Assembly: GCF_014132355.1 (NCBI RefSeq)
Contig: NZ_BLZO01000118.1
Coordinates: 62,001 to 126,000, forward strand
DNA length: 64,000 bases
Direction: 5' to 3'
Source of the DNA: Okeania sp. KiyG1
GTDB lineage: Bacteria; Cyanobacteriota; Cyanobacteriia; Cyanobacteriales; Microcoleaceae
Shown here: positions 35,229 to 45,655 of the stretch, one piece after another
How the letters are laid out: each line of letters opens with the position of its first letter
Numbering within the stretch: position 1 is the first letter of the stretch
The notes under the pieces: model-generated
What the model was told of the DNA's origin: nothing
Seen by the model: the letters and a program-made list of their open reading frames with translations, nothing else
Databases searched by the model: none
Translations under genes and position numbers: made by a program

Positions 35229-38200
35229 ATGAAAGGGATAGTTAGATATTCTCTGGTGTGGGGAGCAACAATTATTAGTATCTGTGGGTTAACTGTGGGG
35301 ATGGTTAAGCCAGTGGTGGGGGAAATTAAGCCTGCTGTGGTAGCGCAACAGTCTGGGGAAGTAGAGGAACTAGAGCAACTTCTTCAACAAGCTGCTCAGT
35401 TGTCAAAACAGGGCAAATATAGTGAAGCTATTCCAGTATTAGAACGTGCCTTAGTTATTTTAGAAAATGCAGGTGCTTCTCAAACCCCTGAAACTGCCCT
35501 ACTTGTTAACTTTTTAGGTCTGCAGCACTTTTACCTAGGAAACTACACCAAAGCCGAACTCCTATATAAAAAGTCTCTTGCAATCACAGAGAAGGTATTA
35601 GGAACTGACCATCCAAAAGTTGTCACTAGTCTCAACAGCTTGGCATTACTGTACCAAGACCAAGAGAAGTATACAGAAGCCGAGCCCCTATTGCAAAGGT
35701 CTATAAAAATATCAGAGAAAGTATTAGGAACTGATCATCCAGACCTGGCCACTAGCCTCAACAACCTCGCAGGAATGTACCGTGATTGGGGGAAGTACAA
35801 AGAAGCCGAATCCTTATACCAAAGGTCTCTAGCAGTTACAGAGAAAGCATTAGGACCCGATCATCCAGAGGTTGCCACTAGCCTCAACAACCTGGCATTA
35901 CTGTACCAAGACCAAAGGAAGTACAAAGAAGCCGAATCCTTATACCAAAGGTCTCTAGCAATTAAAGAGAAAGTATTAGGAGCTGACCATCTACACGTTG
36001 CAGTCAGCCTTAATAACCTGGCAAGACTGTACTACACCCAAGGGAAGTACAAAGAAGCCGAATCCTTATACCAAAGGTCTCTAGCAATTAAAGAGAAAGC
36101 ATTCGGAACTGACCATTCAGATGTTGCCACTAACCTCAACAACCTGGGATTAGTGTACAAAGACCAAGGGAGGTACAAAGAAGCCGAAAAGCTATTCCAG
36201 CGGTCTCTAGCAATATCAGAGAAAGCATTAGGAAATGACCATCCAAAGGTTGCTTCTAGCCTTACTAACCTGGCAGGACTGTACCATATCCAAGGGAAGT
36301 ACACAGAAGCCGAACCTTTACACCAAAGGTCTCTAAAAATCAGAGAGAAAGCACTAGGAAATGACCATCCAGAGGTTGCAACTAGCCTTAACAACCTGGC
36401 GGGATTGTACCGTGAGCAAGGGAAGTACACAGAAACCTTACAGCTATTGCAAAGGTCTCTAAAAATCAGAGAGAAAGCGTTAGGAACTGACCATCCATAC
36501 GTTGCCACCAGCCTTAACAACCTGGCAGTACTGTACATAGACCAAGGAAATTACACAGAAGCTGAACCCCTACTCCAAAGGTCTCTGGCAATATTTGAGA
36601 AAGCATCAATAACTGATCATCCAGAGGTGGCCACCCACCTTAACAACCTGGCAGAACTGTACCGTGTCCAAGGGAAATACACAGAAGCATTACCCCGATA
36701 CCAAAAGTCTCTGGAAATATTTGAAAAAGCATTAGGAACTGACCATCCAAATGTTGCCTCTAGCCTTAACAACCTGGCAGGACTGTACCAAGAGCAAGGG
36801 AAGTACAAAGAAGCTTTATCCCGATACCAAAAGTCTCTGAAAATCAGAGAGAAAACATTAGGAGCTGATCATCCAAGCGTTGCAGTCAGCCTTAATAACC
36901 TGGCAAGACTGTACCGTGACCAAGGGAAGTACAAAGAAGCTGAACCCTTCCAGCAAAAGTCTCTAGCAATATTTGAGAAAGCATTAGGAGCTGACCATCT
37001 AAATGTTGCCACCAGTCTCAATAGCCTGGCAATACTTTACCATCTTCAAGGGGATACAACAAGTGCAATTGAATATTTTGTCCGTGGAATGGAAGTAGAA
37101 GAAGCGACCCTCACTTCTTTCCTAACCACAGGTTCGGAAAGTCAAAAACAAGCTTCCATGATAAAGCTCTTAGGAACAACTCATCTAACAATATTCCTGC
37201 ATCTCCAGGGCGCACCCAATAACCCAGACGCGGCCAACCTTGCCCTTACTAGCATTCTCCGGCGCAAAGGTCGCATCCTAGAGTCTGTCACTGACTCACT
37301 CCAAGCTATCCGCGATAACCTCACCCCAGAAAACGAAAAACTCCTTGATGATCTGGCAACCACCCGCGCTCAAATAGCTGCCCTTATCTACAACAAACCG
37401 GAAAGTATCCCACCAAAACAATATCGCCAACAAATAGCTACCCTCAAAGGTAAAGCAGAGAAATTAGAAGTTGACCTTTCTCTAGCTAGTGCAGCATTTG
37501 CTAAGACCAATAAACCAGTAACTATTGAAACAGTACAAAAGTTAATTCCTGCTGATGCAGCATTAGTGGAAATAATGCAATATTATCCTTACGATTTCAA
37601 AGCTAAACCAGGTGAACAATGGGGAGAACCCCGCTACGCAGTTTACATCCTCCATTCCACAGGCGCACCCCAATGGTTAGACCTGGGAACAGTAGAACCC
37701 ATCCACAACACCATCAGCGAATTTCGCGACAAATTATCAGAACCAAATAGTTCCATCCAAGAAGTTGCCCGTACCTTAGACCAACAGGTAATGCAACCCA
37801 TCCGCGAAAAATTAGGCAATGCTAAACACATCCTGTTATCTCCAGACTCCCAACTCAACCTCATTCCCTTTGCTGCTCTCGTGGATGAAAACAACCAATA
37901 TTTAATCGAAAACTATACCATTACCTACCTCACCACCGGACGCGACCTGCTCAAACTTGACATCGACTTTCCCTCTAAACAACCACCGATATTAGTTGCC
38001 AACCCCGAATACGACACCCCAGGAAATCCTAATTCTGCTCAACTGGTTGCTAATAGTAAACGTGGTAACAAAAAACCTACTAGAGATATTGGCAGTTCTT
38101 TATTTGCTCCAGAAAACTTAACTTTTGGAACATTACCGGGAACGCAAGCAGAAGCAGAAGCTATTGCACCAATGTTATCAGAAGTGACTTTGTTAACCAA

Positions 38201-38831
38201 GTCGAATGCTACAGAAAATGCGCTCAAACAAGTCAATGCACCAGAAATACTCCATATTGCTACCCACGGTTTCTTTCTGGAAAAGTTGAAAGAAGTTGCA
38301 CCGCCAATATTGGGAGTCGGTCTGATAGGAGAATCCGATTTTAATGCTCTTACCACCTCGGGTGCACCAGGAAAATTAGAAAACCCACTGTTACGTTCAG
38401 GTCTAGCTTTAGCAGGGGTCAACATTCGTAAAAGCGGTAATGAAGATGGAGTGATGACGGCGTTAGAAATTGCGAATTTGAGTTTAGGCGGTACAAAGTT
38501 GGTGGTATTGTCTGCTTGCCATACAGGAGTCGGAGATGTGAATGTGGGAGAAGGAGTTTATGGTTTGCGTCGGGCGTTAGCTATTGCTGGTAGTGAAAGT
38601 CAGGTAATTAGTTTGTGGCAGGTGGGTGATTTTGCCACGAAGGATTTTATGGTGAAATATTATCAGAGGGTGTTGAAGAATGAGGGGCGCTCAGAGGCAA
38701 TGCGACAGACACAGTTAGAGATGTTGGGAACTGAGGGATATCAACATCCTTATTATTGGGCATCGTTTATTCCGTCTGGGGAATGGCGCGGGATGAGAAG
38801 TCAGAAGTCAGAAGTCAGAAGTCAGAAGTAA
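35229..38831 (+). CDS. Exported CHAT-TPR protein
   Basis: 1200 residues. Signal-like N-terminus (1-38, ending VVAQQ). Residues about 55-620 are some 13 tetratricopeptide repeats of kinesin-light-chain type with a 42-residue period (core SLNNLAxLYxxQGKYxEAE). A coiled linker follows (about 640-760), then a CHAT domain (about 890-1190) with catalytic His1013 (LHIATHGFF) and Cys1097 (VLSACHTGVG). CHAT domains are caspase-like cysteine proteases; the TPR array normally senses a partner. The last residues MRSQKSEVRSQK come from an AGTCAGA microsatellite that reads into the gene end, so the C-terminus is probably extended. Uma2 genes lie on both sides. Confidence 0.92.
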   Translation: MKGIVRYSLVWGATIISICGLTVGMVKPVVGEIKPAVVAQQSGEVEELEQLLQQAAQLSKQGKYSEAIPVLERALVILENAGASQTPETALLVNFLGLQHFYLGNYTKAELLYKKSLAITEKVLGTDHPKVVTSLNSLALLYQDQEKYTEAEPLLQRSIKISEKVLGTDHPDLATSLNNLAGMYRDWGKYKEAESLYQRSLAVTEKALGPDHPEVATSLNNLALLYQDQRKYKEAESLYQRSLAIKEKVLGADHLHVAVSLNNLARLYYTQGKYKEAESLYQRSLAIKEKAFGTDHSDVATNLNNLGLVYKDQGRYKEAEKLFQRSLAISEKALGNDHPKVASSLTNLAGLYHIQGKYTEAEPLHQRSLKIREKALGNDHPEVATSLNNLAGLYREQGKYTETLQLLQRSLKIREKALGTDHPYVATSLNNLAVLYIDQGNYTEAEPLLQRSLAIFEKASITDHPEVATHLNNLAELYRVQGKYTEALPRYQKSLEIFEKALGTDHPNVASSLNNLAGLYQEQGKYKEALSRYQKSLKIREKTLGADHPSVAVSLNNLARLYRDQGKYKEAEPFQQKSLAIFEKALGADHLNVATSLNSLAILYHLQGDTTSAIEYFVRGMEVEEATLTSFLTTGSESQKQASMIKLLGTTHLTIFLHLQGAPNNPDAANLALTSILRRKGRILESVTDSLQAIRDNLTPENEKLLDDLATTRAQIAALIYNKPESIPPKQYRQQIATLKGKAEKLEVDLSLASAAFAKTNKPVTIETVQKLIPADAALVEIMQYYPYDFKAKPGEQWGEPRYAVYILHSTGAPQWLDLGTVEPIHNTISEFRDKLSEPNSSIQEVARTLDQQVMQPIREKLGNAKHILLSPDSQLNLIPFAALVDENNQYLIENYTITYLTTGRDLLKLDIDFPSKQPPILVANPEYDTPGNPNSAQLVANSKRGNKKPTRDIGSSLFAPENLTFGTLPGTQAEAEAIAPMLSEVTLLTKSNATENALKQVNAPEILHIATHGFFLEKLKEVAPPILGVGLIGESDFNALTTSGAPGKLENPLLRSGLALAGVNIRKSGNEDGVMTALEIANLSLGGTKLVVLSACHTGVGDVNVGEGVYGLRRALAIAGSESQVISLWQVGDFATKDFMVKYYQRVLKNEGRSEAMRQTQLEMLGTEGYQHPYYWASFIPSGEWRGMRSQKSEVRSQK

Positions 38832-38921
38832 TCCCTGACTAAGTTAGTAATCAGAAAAGATGCCAGACTTATACCCAGGTTTAGATATAATTATCCATAT
38901 AATATTGAGAAACTAATAACT

Positions 38922-39488
38922 ATGGAATTAGCAACTGCATTTATTTCAACCACAGATTATCTGGAAGGGGAAAAAATGAGTCCCATTCGCCATGAATATC
39001 TCGGCGGTCAAATATTCGCTATGTCTGGTGGCAGTGAAGAACATAACCGCATTTCAGGTAATATTTACGCTAGTTTATTAACACATTTACGGGGAAGCGG
39101 ATGTAAAACTTTTATTGCAGATATGAAAGTCAAGATTGCCATTGCGGAAAATAGCTCGGATATTTTTTATTATCCCGATGTGATGGTAACTTGCAACCCA
39201 CAAGATACAGAAAAATATTACAAGAGTTATCCCTATTTAATTGTGGAGGTACTTTCCCCTTCTACCCAAAATTTAGACAGACGAGAAAAACGATTGAATT
39301 ATCAAAGTTTAGGAAGTTTGCAAGAGTATGTATTGGTTGATCAAACAGAAATGAAAGTAGAAGTTTATCGTCCATCAAAAACTGGTTATTGGTCTAAGGA
39401 AAGTTTAGGAAAAGAAGATTGTTTAGAATTAAAGTCGGTAGGGTTAACTTTAACAATGGCCGATATTTATGATGAGATTTTGATATAG
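38922..39488 (+). CDS. Uma2-family (DUF820) putative nuclease
   Basis: 188 residues. IRHEYLGGQIFAMSGGSEEH, FYYPDVMVTC (Asp), LIVEVLSPST (Glu), LGSLQEYVLVD. Complete family length. About 90 bp after the CHAT-TPR gene, same direction. The 3' end has been copied to 34366-34448. Confidence 0.88.
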   Translation: MELATAFISTTDYLEGEKMSPIRHEYLGGQIFAMSGGSEEHNRISGNIYASLLTHLRGSGCKTFIADMKVKIAIAENSSDIFYYPDVMVTCNPQDTEKYYKSYPYLIVEVLSPSTQNLDRREKRLNYQSLGSLQEYVLVDQTEMKVEVYRPSKTGYWSKESLGKEDCLELKSVGLTLTMADIYDEILI

Positions 39489-39537
39489 CATTCAGCTTAA
39501 GTCAAAACTTTAGCGGTGGTGCATTTTAATGGTCATG

Positions 39538-39600
39538 TATTGTCCGGTAATATTTGTTACGAGAACAGTGGGAGCATCTTGCTCCCGTGCCAGGTATTCT
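39538..39600. repeat. Dispersed repeat shared with 56207-56275
   Basis: TTGTCCGGTAATATTTGTTA, CGAGAACAGTGGGAGCATC and TTGCTCCCGTGCC recur at 56207-56275. Includes a GGGAGCATCTTGCTCCC hairpin. Confidence 0.75.
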
Positions 39601-39894
39601 TTTTTGCTGTATACCATTACGCGATCGGGACTACCAAAATTCTGTAGGTAAAGGATTTCAATTTTATCAATGCTCTAACACTTTTTTGTACTGCTATATT
39701 CAACAATTAATAATGGCTTTGTTGCATGAAAGTATATCGCTGTCGCACTTGCTCCGCATATGTACTTCATAACGCGCGGAAACTGCTTTCAATAATTGAT
39801 AATTACCTCTCCCTAAAACGGAATAGAACATCAATGTTTGACAGAAAAAGGCTGAAACTTTTACCTGTAAAAGCTTTGAAATTTAATCAGCAGA

Positions 39895-41416
39895 GTAATA
39901 ACTATTGGACAATAGTAAATAGAACATCAATAATCACGAAAGATAGCGATCGCTTTCTCAGCAGAGTAATAACTATTGGACAATAGTAAATAGAACATCA
40001 ATAATCACGAAAGATAGCGATCGCTTTCTCAGTAGAGTAATAACTATTGGACAATAGTAAATAGAACATCAATAATCACCAAACACAGCGATCGCTTTCT
40101 CATTAGAGTAATAACTATTGGACAATAGTAAATAGAACATCAATAATTGCCAAACACAGCGATCGCTTTGTGTGCAGAGCAATAACTATTGGACAATAGT
40201 AAATAGAACATCAATAATTGCCAAACACAGCGATCGCTTTGTGTGCAGAGCAATAACTATTGGACAATAGTAAATAGAACATCAATAATCACCAAATACA
40301 GCGATCGCTTTGTGTGCAGAGCAATAACTATTGGACAATAGTAAATAGAACATCAATAATCCCGAAAGATAGCGATCGCTTGGCAGTGCAGAGTCATAAC
40401 TATTGGACAATAGTAAATAGAACATCAATAATCCCGAAAGATAGCGATCGCTTGGCAGTGCAGAGTCATAACTATTGGACAATAGTAAATAGAACATCAA
40501 TAATCCCGAAAGATAGCGATCGCTTTGTGTGCAGAGCAATAACTATTGGACAATAGTAAATAGAACATCAATAATCACCAAATACAGCGATCGCTTTGTG
40601 TGCAGAGCAATAACTATTGGACAATAGTAAATAGAACATCAATAATCCCGAAAGATAGCGATCGCTTGGCAGTGCAGAGTAATAACTATTGGACAATAGT
40701 AAATAGAACATCAATAATCCCGAAAGATAGCGATCGCTTGGCAGTGCAGAGCAATAACTATTGGACAATAGTAAATAGAACATCAATAATCCCGAAAGAT
40801 AGCGATCGCTTTGTGTGCAGAGCAATAACTATTGGACAATAGTAAATAGAACATCAATAATCCCGAAAGATAGCGATCGCTTTGTGTGCAGAGTCATAAC
40901 TATTGGACAATAGTAAATAGAACATCAATAATCCCGAAAGATAGCGATCGCTTGGCAGTGCAGAGTAATAACTATTGGACAATAGTAAATAGAACATCAA
41001 TAATCCCGAAAGATAGCGATCGCTTGGCAGTGCAGAGTAATAACTATTGGACAATAGTAAATAGAACATCAATAATCCCGAAAGATAGCGATCGCTTGGC
41101 AGTGCAGAGCAATAACTATTGGACAATAGTAAATAGAACATCAATAATCCCGAAAGATAGCGATCGCTTGGCAGTGCAGAGTAATAACTATTGGACAATA
41201 GTAAATAGAACATCAATAATCCCGAAAGATAGCGATCGCTTGGCAGTGCAGAGTAATAACTATTGGACAATAGTAAATAGAACATCAATAATCCCGAAAG
41301 ATAGCGATCGCTTTGTGTGCAGAGTAATAACTATTGGACAATAGTAAATAGAACATCAATCAGAGTCAAACACAGCGATCGCTTTCTCACCAGAGTAATA
41401 ACTATTGGACAATAGA
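39895..41416. repeat. 22-copy 71/72-bp tandem array with hairpin and HIP1 in each unit
   Basis: Every unit has the hairpin CTATTGGACAATAG, then TAAATAGAACATCAATAAT, then a HIP1 box AGCGATCGCT, then a short variable joint (TTTCTCAGCAGAG, TTTGTGTGCAGAG or TTGGCAGTGCAGAG). Units differ by a few bases only. The edge units are more diverged, which is usual for arrays grown by unequal exchange. Some stretches are open in both strands because 72 is divisible by three, but 71-bp units break the frame. No flanking cas gene and no unique spacers. Confidence 0.95.
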
Positions 41417-41500
41417 TAAATGAACATCTAACTGAAATGACCTATAAATTATGGCACAATATTAAGGACAATTAAACAGTCCAAATAATTCATATTATCT

Positions 41501-44236
41501 ATGACCAAAACCATACCAGAACTACCAAGCAAATACGATGCATTCTCAACTGAGGCAAAATGGCAGAAATATTGGGAAGAAAATAACACTTTCAAAGCTG
41601 ACCCCAACCATCCAGGGGACCCCTACTGCATAGTCATCCCCCCACCAAATGTTACAGGTCGCCTCCATTCAGGTCATGCTTTTAACAACTCCCTCATTGA
41701 CGCTCTCATTCGTTACCATCGGATGCGCGGCGACAACGCTCTCTACCTCCCCGGTACCGACCACGCGAGTATTGCCGTGCAAACTATTCTGGAACGGAAA
41801 CTGAAAGAAGAAGGCAAAACCCGCTATGATATTGGGCGAGAAAAATTTTTGGAACGCGCTTGGGAATGGAAAGCTGAGTCTGGCGGTACTATTGTTAACC
41901 AACTACGTCGTTTGGGAGTTTCCACAGACTGGACTCGCGAACGTTTTACCCTGGATGAAGGTTTATCAAAAGCTGTTATCGAAGCATTCATGCGTCTCTA
42001 CGAAGAAGGTCTCATTTATCGCGGTAACTATCTGGTCAACTGGTGTCCTGCGAGTCAGTCTGCTGTTTCTGACTTGGAAGTTGAAAATAAGGAAGTTAAT
42101 GGCAACCTCTGGCATTTTCGTTACCCCCTTACTGATGGCAGTGGTTATGTGGAAGTCGCTACTACTCGTCCGGAAACAATGTTGGGAGATACTGGTGTCG
42201 CTGTTAACCCCAATGATGACCGCTACAAAAATCTCATTGGCAAAACTCTGACGCTACCAATAATGGAACGGGAAATACCTATTATTGCGGATGAGTTGGT
42301 TGACCCTGAATTTGGTACTGGTTGTGTTAAAGTTACTCCCGCTCACGACCCCAATGATTTTGAAATGGGTAAACGTCACGACCTACCATTCATTAATATT
42401 ATGAATAAGGATGGCAGTTTGAATGAAAACGCGGGACCGTTTGTTGGTCAAGACCGTTTTGAGGCACGGAAAAATGTTGTTAAACGGTTAGAGTCAGAGG
42501 GTGTTTTGGTCAAGGTGGAGGACTATAGTCATAGTGTTCCCTATAGCGATCGCGGCAAAGTACCCGTCGAACCCCTACTCTCAACTCAGTGGTTTGTCAA
42601 AATTAAACCCTTGTCTGATAAAGCGCTGGAATTACTGGATAAACACAACCAACCAAAATTTGTTCCCGAACGTTGGACGAAGGTTTATCGCGACTGGTTG
42701 GTGAAAATTCAGGACTGGTGTATTTCTCGGCAACTTTGGTGGGGTCATCAAATTCCTGCGTGGTATGCTGTGAGTGAAACTAATGGGGAAATTGCCGATA
42801 ACACTCCTTTTATTGTTGCTCGTTCGGAAACGGAAGCGTTGGAGCAAGCAAAAGCAAAATTTGGTGCTGATGTCAAAATTGAACGAGACCCAGATGTGCT
42901 TGATACCTGGTTTTCATCTGGTTTATGGCCGTTTTCAACATTGGGCTGGCCTGAAAACACTCCCGACTTAGCAAAATATTATCCTACTAGCACTCTTTCT
43001 ACTGGTTTTGATATCATCTTTTTCTGGGTAGCTAGAATGGCAATGATGGGAACTCATTTTACTGGCAAAATGCCGTTTGAAACGGTTTATATTCACGGTT
43101 TAATGTTAGATGAAAATGGGAAAAAACAATCTAAATCTGCTGGTAATGGTATTGACCCTTTATTGTTAGTAGAAAAGTATGGAACTGATGCTTTACGTTA
43201 TACTTTGATGCGAGAAACTGCTGGAGCAGGGCAAAGTGTGAGGATGGATTATAATCGGGAAACTGATGAGTCTGCATCGGTTGAAGCGTCTCGAAATTTT
43301 ACTAATAAAATTTGGAATGCTGCTCGATTTGTGATGATGAAATTAGAGGGTAAATCTCCTCAAGAATTAGGTGAACCAGAGGCGGATAAATTAGAGTTAG
43401 TTGACCGTTGGATTTTGTCTCGTTTCTATCAGGTTGTACAGCAAACTTGTGATTATTTAGATAATTATGGTTTGGGGGAAGCTGCGAAGGGACTTTATGA
43501 ATTTATTTGGGGAGATTTTTGTGATTGGTATCTGGAATTAGTTAAATCTCGGCTTCAAGGTGAGGATGAGATTTCTAAGTTAGTGGCACAACAAACATTG
43601 GGTTATGTTTTGGATGGAATTTTAAGATTATTACATCCTTTTATGCCTCATATTACTGAGGAAATTTGGCATACTTTGAATCAAGTTGGTGAGGAAGATT
43701 GTTTGGCTTTGCAGTCTTATCCGAAGCTGGATAAATCTTTAATTAATTCTGATTTAGAAGCGGAGTTTGAGTTATTAATTGGGGTGATTCGGACTATCCG
43801 AAATTTACGGTCTGAGGTTGATATTAAACCGAAGGTAAAAATTACGGCAATTTTGCAGAGTGAGAATGAGAAAGAACGGAAAATTTTGAGTAAAGGTGAG
43901 GTTTATATTCAGGATTTAGCTAAGGTCGAAAAGTTGAATATTACTCCTAGTATTGATGCGGAAGTTGGTCAAACTATTGCTGGTGTTTTTGGTACTGTGC
44001 AGATTTTAATTCCATTATCTGGAGTAGTAGATATTGAAGCTTTATCTGCTCGGTTGGAGAAGAAATTAGGAAAGTTAGAAAAAGAGATTTTATCTACTTC
44101 TAAAAGGTTGAGTAAACCAGAGTTTGTTAAGAAAGCTGATGCTAAATTTGTAGAGGAAACTAAGAATAATTTAGCCGAGGCAGAAAAACAGGCAGAAATA
44201 TTGCGCGATCGCTTACTTCAGTTAAAGTCAAATTAG
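41501..44236 (+). CDS. valS: Valyl-tRNA synthetase
   Basis: 911 residues. Class I synthetase charging tRNA-Val: [15 protein letters not shown] (HIGH motif), editing domain ([20 protein letters not shown]), [13 protein letters not shown] (KMSKS motif), anticodon-binding helices and a C-terminal coiled-coil tail ([20 protein letters not shown]). Complete. The C-terminal residues [10 protein letters not shown] are encoded by a HIP1-containing stretch shared with other gene ends here. A transcription terminator follows. The last 350 bp are duplicated at 45198-45587. Confidence 0.97.
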   Translation: MTKTIPELPSKYDAFSTEAKWQKYWEENNTFKADPNHPGDPYCIVIPPPNVTGRLHSGHAFNNSLIDALIRYHRMRGDNALYLPGTDHASIAVQTILERKLKEEGKTRYDIGREKFLERAWEWKAESGGTIVNQLRRLGVSTDWTRERFTLDEGLSKAVIEAFMRLYEEGLIYRGNYLVNWCPASQSAVSDLEVENKEVNGNLWHFRYPLTDGSGYVEVATTRPETMLGDTGVAVNPNDDRYKNLIGKTLTLPIMEREIPIIADELVDPEFGTGCVKVTPAHDPNDFEMGKRHDLPFINIMNKDGSLNENAGPFVGQDRFEARKNVVKRLESEGVLVKVEDYSHSVPYSDRGKVPVEPLLSTQWFVKIKPLSDKALELLDKHNQPKFVPERWTKVYRDWLVKIQDWCISRQLWWGHQIPAWYAVSETNGEIADNTPFIVARSETEALEQAKAKFGADVKIERDPDVLDTWFSSGLWPFSTLGWPENTPDLAKYYPTSTLSTGFDIIFFWVARMAMMGTHFTGKMPFETVYIHGLMLDENGKKQSKSAGNGIDPLLLVEKYGTDALRYTLMRETAGAGQSVRMDYNRETDESASVEASRNFTNKIWNAARFVMMKLEGKSPQELGEPEADKLELVDRWILSRFYQVVQQTCDYLDNYGLGEAAKGLYEFIWGDFCDWYLELVKSRLQGEDEISKLVAQQTLGYVLDGILRLLHPFMPHITEEIWHTLNQVGEEDCLALQSYPKLDKSLINSDLEAEFELLIGVIRTIRNLRSEVDIKPKVKITAILQSENEKERKILSKGEVYIQDLAKVEKLNITPSIDAEVGQTIAGVFGTVQILIPLSGVVDIEALSARLEKKLGKLEKEILSTSKRLSKPEFVKKADAKFVEETKNNLAEAEKQAEILRDRLLQLKSN

Positions 44237-44244
44237 GTATATTT

Positions 44245-44274
44245 GGTTGGGTTTAGTTATTAGCTAACCCAACC
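44245..44274 (+). terminator. Hairpin downstream of valS
   Basis: GGTTGGGTTTAG and CTAACCCAACC pair into an 11-bp stem 8 bp after the stop codon. The T run is missing here but present in the duplicate at 45562-45595. Confidence 0.65.
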
Positions 44275-44322
44275 GTTAATTTATTGTCTAGCAACAACTT
44301 TTTCTATTTGGCAGTAATTCAG

Positions 44323-44395
44323 GAATTTTGATTATTGTTTTGGGAATGCAGCCATCAGAAGTTAGACCTTACACATTTGATGAAGTAGCAATTGA
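44323..44395 (+). pseudogene. xisI C-terminal fragment
   Basis: TTTTGGGAATGCAGCCATCA then GAAGTTAGACCTTACAC matches 47300-47340 of the intact xisI (VLGMQPPEVRPYT). No start or upstream part. Confidence 0.65.
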
Positions 44396-44396
44396 T

Positions 44397-44690
44397 TTAA
44401 TCTATAACCTTTTGATCGTACTTAGTATATTTAACCATCTCATTAACAGACTCTTGAGAAATTTTTAGATAGACATTTGGATTATTCAGACGACAACGTT
44501 GAATAGGAATACCTAAAGAAATAGCTGCTGCTATAAATGCACCATTACAAACATATCTACGAAAACATCCTTCTACCATATGTTTATAGCTATAGCTTCC
44601 TTGGTTAGTATTAAAAGTTTCAGTTTTATCTACTTTACTTAGCCATTCTCGACAAAGTAAAAATTGTTTAAGTATTTCATCAGAAAGCAT
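44397..44690 (-). CDS. Small hypothetical protein
   Basis: 97 residues: MLSDEILKQFLLCREWLSKV, then a Tyr-rich SYSYKHMVEGCFRRYVCNGA and FIAAAISLGIPIQRC with a predicted helix, ending EMVKYTKYDQK. Its ATG overlaps the stop of an upstream small frame (44691-44784) as TAAATG, so the two form a short operon. Family not recognised. The GAFIAAAISLG helix and the gene pair recall toxin-antitoxin-sized modules, but that is only a size argument. Confidence 0.5.
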   Translation of the reverse strand: MLSDEILKQFLLCREWLSKVDKTETFNTNQGSYSYKHMVEGCFRRYVCNGAFIAAAISLGIPIQRCRLNNPNVYLKISQESVNEMVKYTKYDQKVID

Positions 44691-44825
44691 TTATTCTGGT
44701 TTCATTGTTATTTTATAACCTGTCGGTATAAAATATAATCCATTGTCTGTTAGTTTAGGTTCAACTTCTAAAACCTTTTCCATTTCTTTTTTAAAAATTC
44801 TAAGTTAACCGATTCTTTATTCATA
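44691..44825 (-). pseudogene. Small upstream partner frame, probably frameshifted
   Basis: From ATG 44825 the frame reads NKESVNLEFLKK and stops early. A one-base shift in an A run continues as EMEKVLEVEPKLTDNGLYFI and PTGYKITMKPE to TAA at 44691. A 31-residue version from ATG 44784 is also possible. Overlaps the start of the next small gene. Confidence 0.4.
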
Positions 44826-44929
44826 CAATACTCCTAAAATATTTCCCTATTGGCTTTGTAGTTTGAGTTTCGCTGTTGCTTAATTCAATAAAGCGTTATT
44901 ATAACATACTTATCCAAAAATGGTATTAT

Positions 44930-45143
44930 TTAACCATAAATAGAATTATATATTGCTCTTTCATTAACTGCTTTTATAGACTTTTTTGAAGTAGAAAAGA
45001 TTGGTAAAACATTATTGGATGACCGCCGATTAAAACTAATTATTTTTAATTCACAAACAGAGGATCTTGTAAGATAGATACCATAGAAAACTATCGTCAA
45101 ATAATTAAAAAACTATTAACAGAATATGCTGAAATACCAACTG
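44930..45143 (+). pseudogene. xisH C-terminal and xisI N-terminal fragments
   Basis: 44930-45085 encodes a decayed LTAFIDFFEVEKIGK and RRLKLIIFNSQTEDLVR, matching the xisH tail at 46650-47033. 45077-45143 encodes DTIENYRQIIKKLLTEYAEI, matching the start of xisI at 47019. The block lacks the MITE seen in the other copy. Sequence then switches to a fragment of the gene at 45656-46504. Confidence 0.75.
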
Positions 45144-45193
45144 TTGGAGGTTCTTTTTCAACAGTTTGATATACCTCTCTCAATTTTATCAAT
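45144..45193. pseudogene. Copied fragment of the 282-residue unknown gene
   Basis: GTTGGAGGTTCTTTTTCAAC and CTCTCAATTTTATCAATCCC repeat positions 45896-45948. It joins directly to the valS tail copy. Confidence 0.7.
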
Positions 45194-45197
45194 CCCT

Positions 45198-45587
45198 AAA
45201 TTTTGAGTAAAGGTGAGGTTTATATTCAGGATTTAGCTAAGGTAGAAAAATTGAATATTACTCCTAGTGTTGATGCGGAAGTTGGTCAAACTATTGCTGG
45301 TGTTTTTAGTACCGTACAAGTTTTAATTCCATTATCAGGAGTAGTAGATATTGAAGCTTTATCTGCTCGGTTGGAGAAGAAATTAGGAAAGTTAGAAAAA
45401 GAGATAGAATCTACTTCTAAACGATTGAGTAAACCAGACTTTGTAAAGAAAGCTGATGCTAAATTTGTAGAGGAAACAAGGAATAATTTAGCCGAGGCAG
45501 AAAAACAAGCAGAAATATTACGCGATCACTTACTTCAGTTAAAGTCAAATTAGGCTTATTTGGTTGGGTTTAGTTATTAGCTAGCCC
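45198..45587 (+). pseudogene. valS: Duplicated 3' end of valS
   Basis: Over 90 percent identical by eye to 43881-44270. Encodes 116 residues ([20 protein letters not shown] ... LLQLKSN) in an open frame without a synthetase core. Could in principle be translated as an isolated coiled-coil tail, but no start signal is evident. Confidence 0.9.
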
Positions 45588-45595
45588 AACTTTTT
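45562..45595 (+). terminator. Intrinsic terminator (copy of the valS terminator)
   Basis: GTTGGGTTTAG, short loop and CTAGCCCAAC, followed by TTTTT. Canonical stem plus T run. Confidence 0.75.
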
Positions 45596-45655
45596 GATTT
45601 TGAAAATAAAGAAAGCAAAGAAATTTGCTAGTCAGAGGTATTTATCATTCTGTTA

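Noticed and set aside
36032-36808. Antisense reading frames in the CHAT-TPR gene
   Set aside because: Shadow of the repeated TPR codons; no start signal or family match.
40314-41344. 24-residue-repeat proteins on both strands of the array
   Set aside because: Open only because 72 is a multiple of three; 71-bp units break the frame and no start site exists.
39895-41416. CRISPR array
   Set aside because: The supposed spacers are also repeated and the unit is identical throughout; no cas genes; a 71/72-bp satellite explains it.
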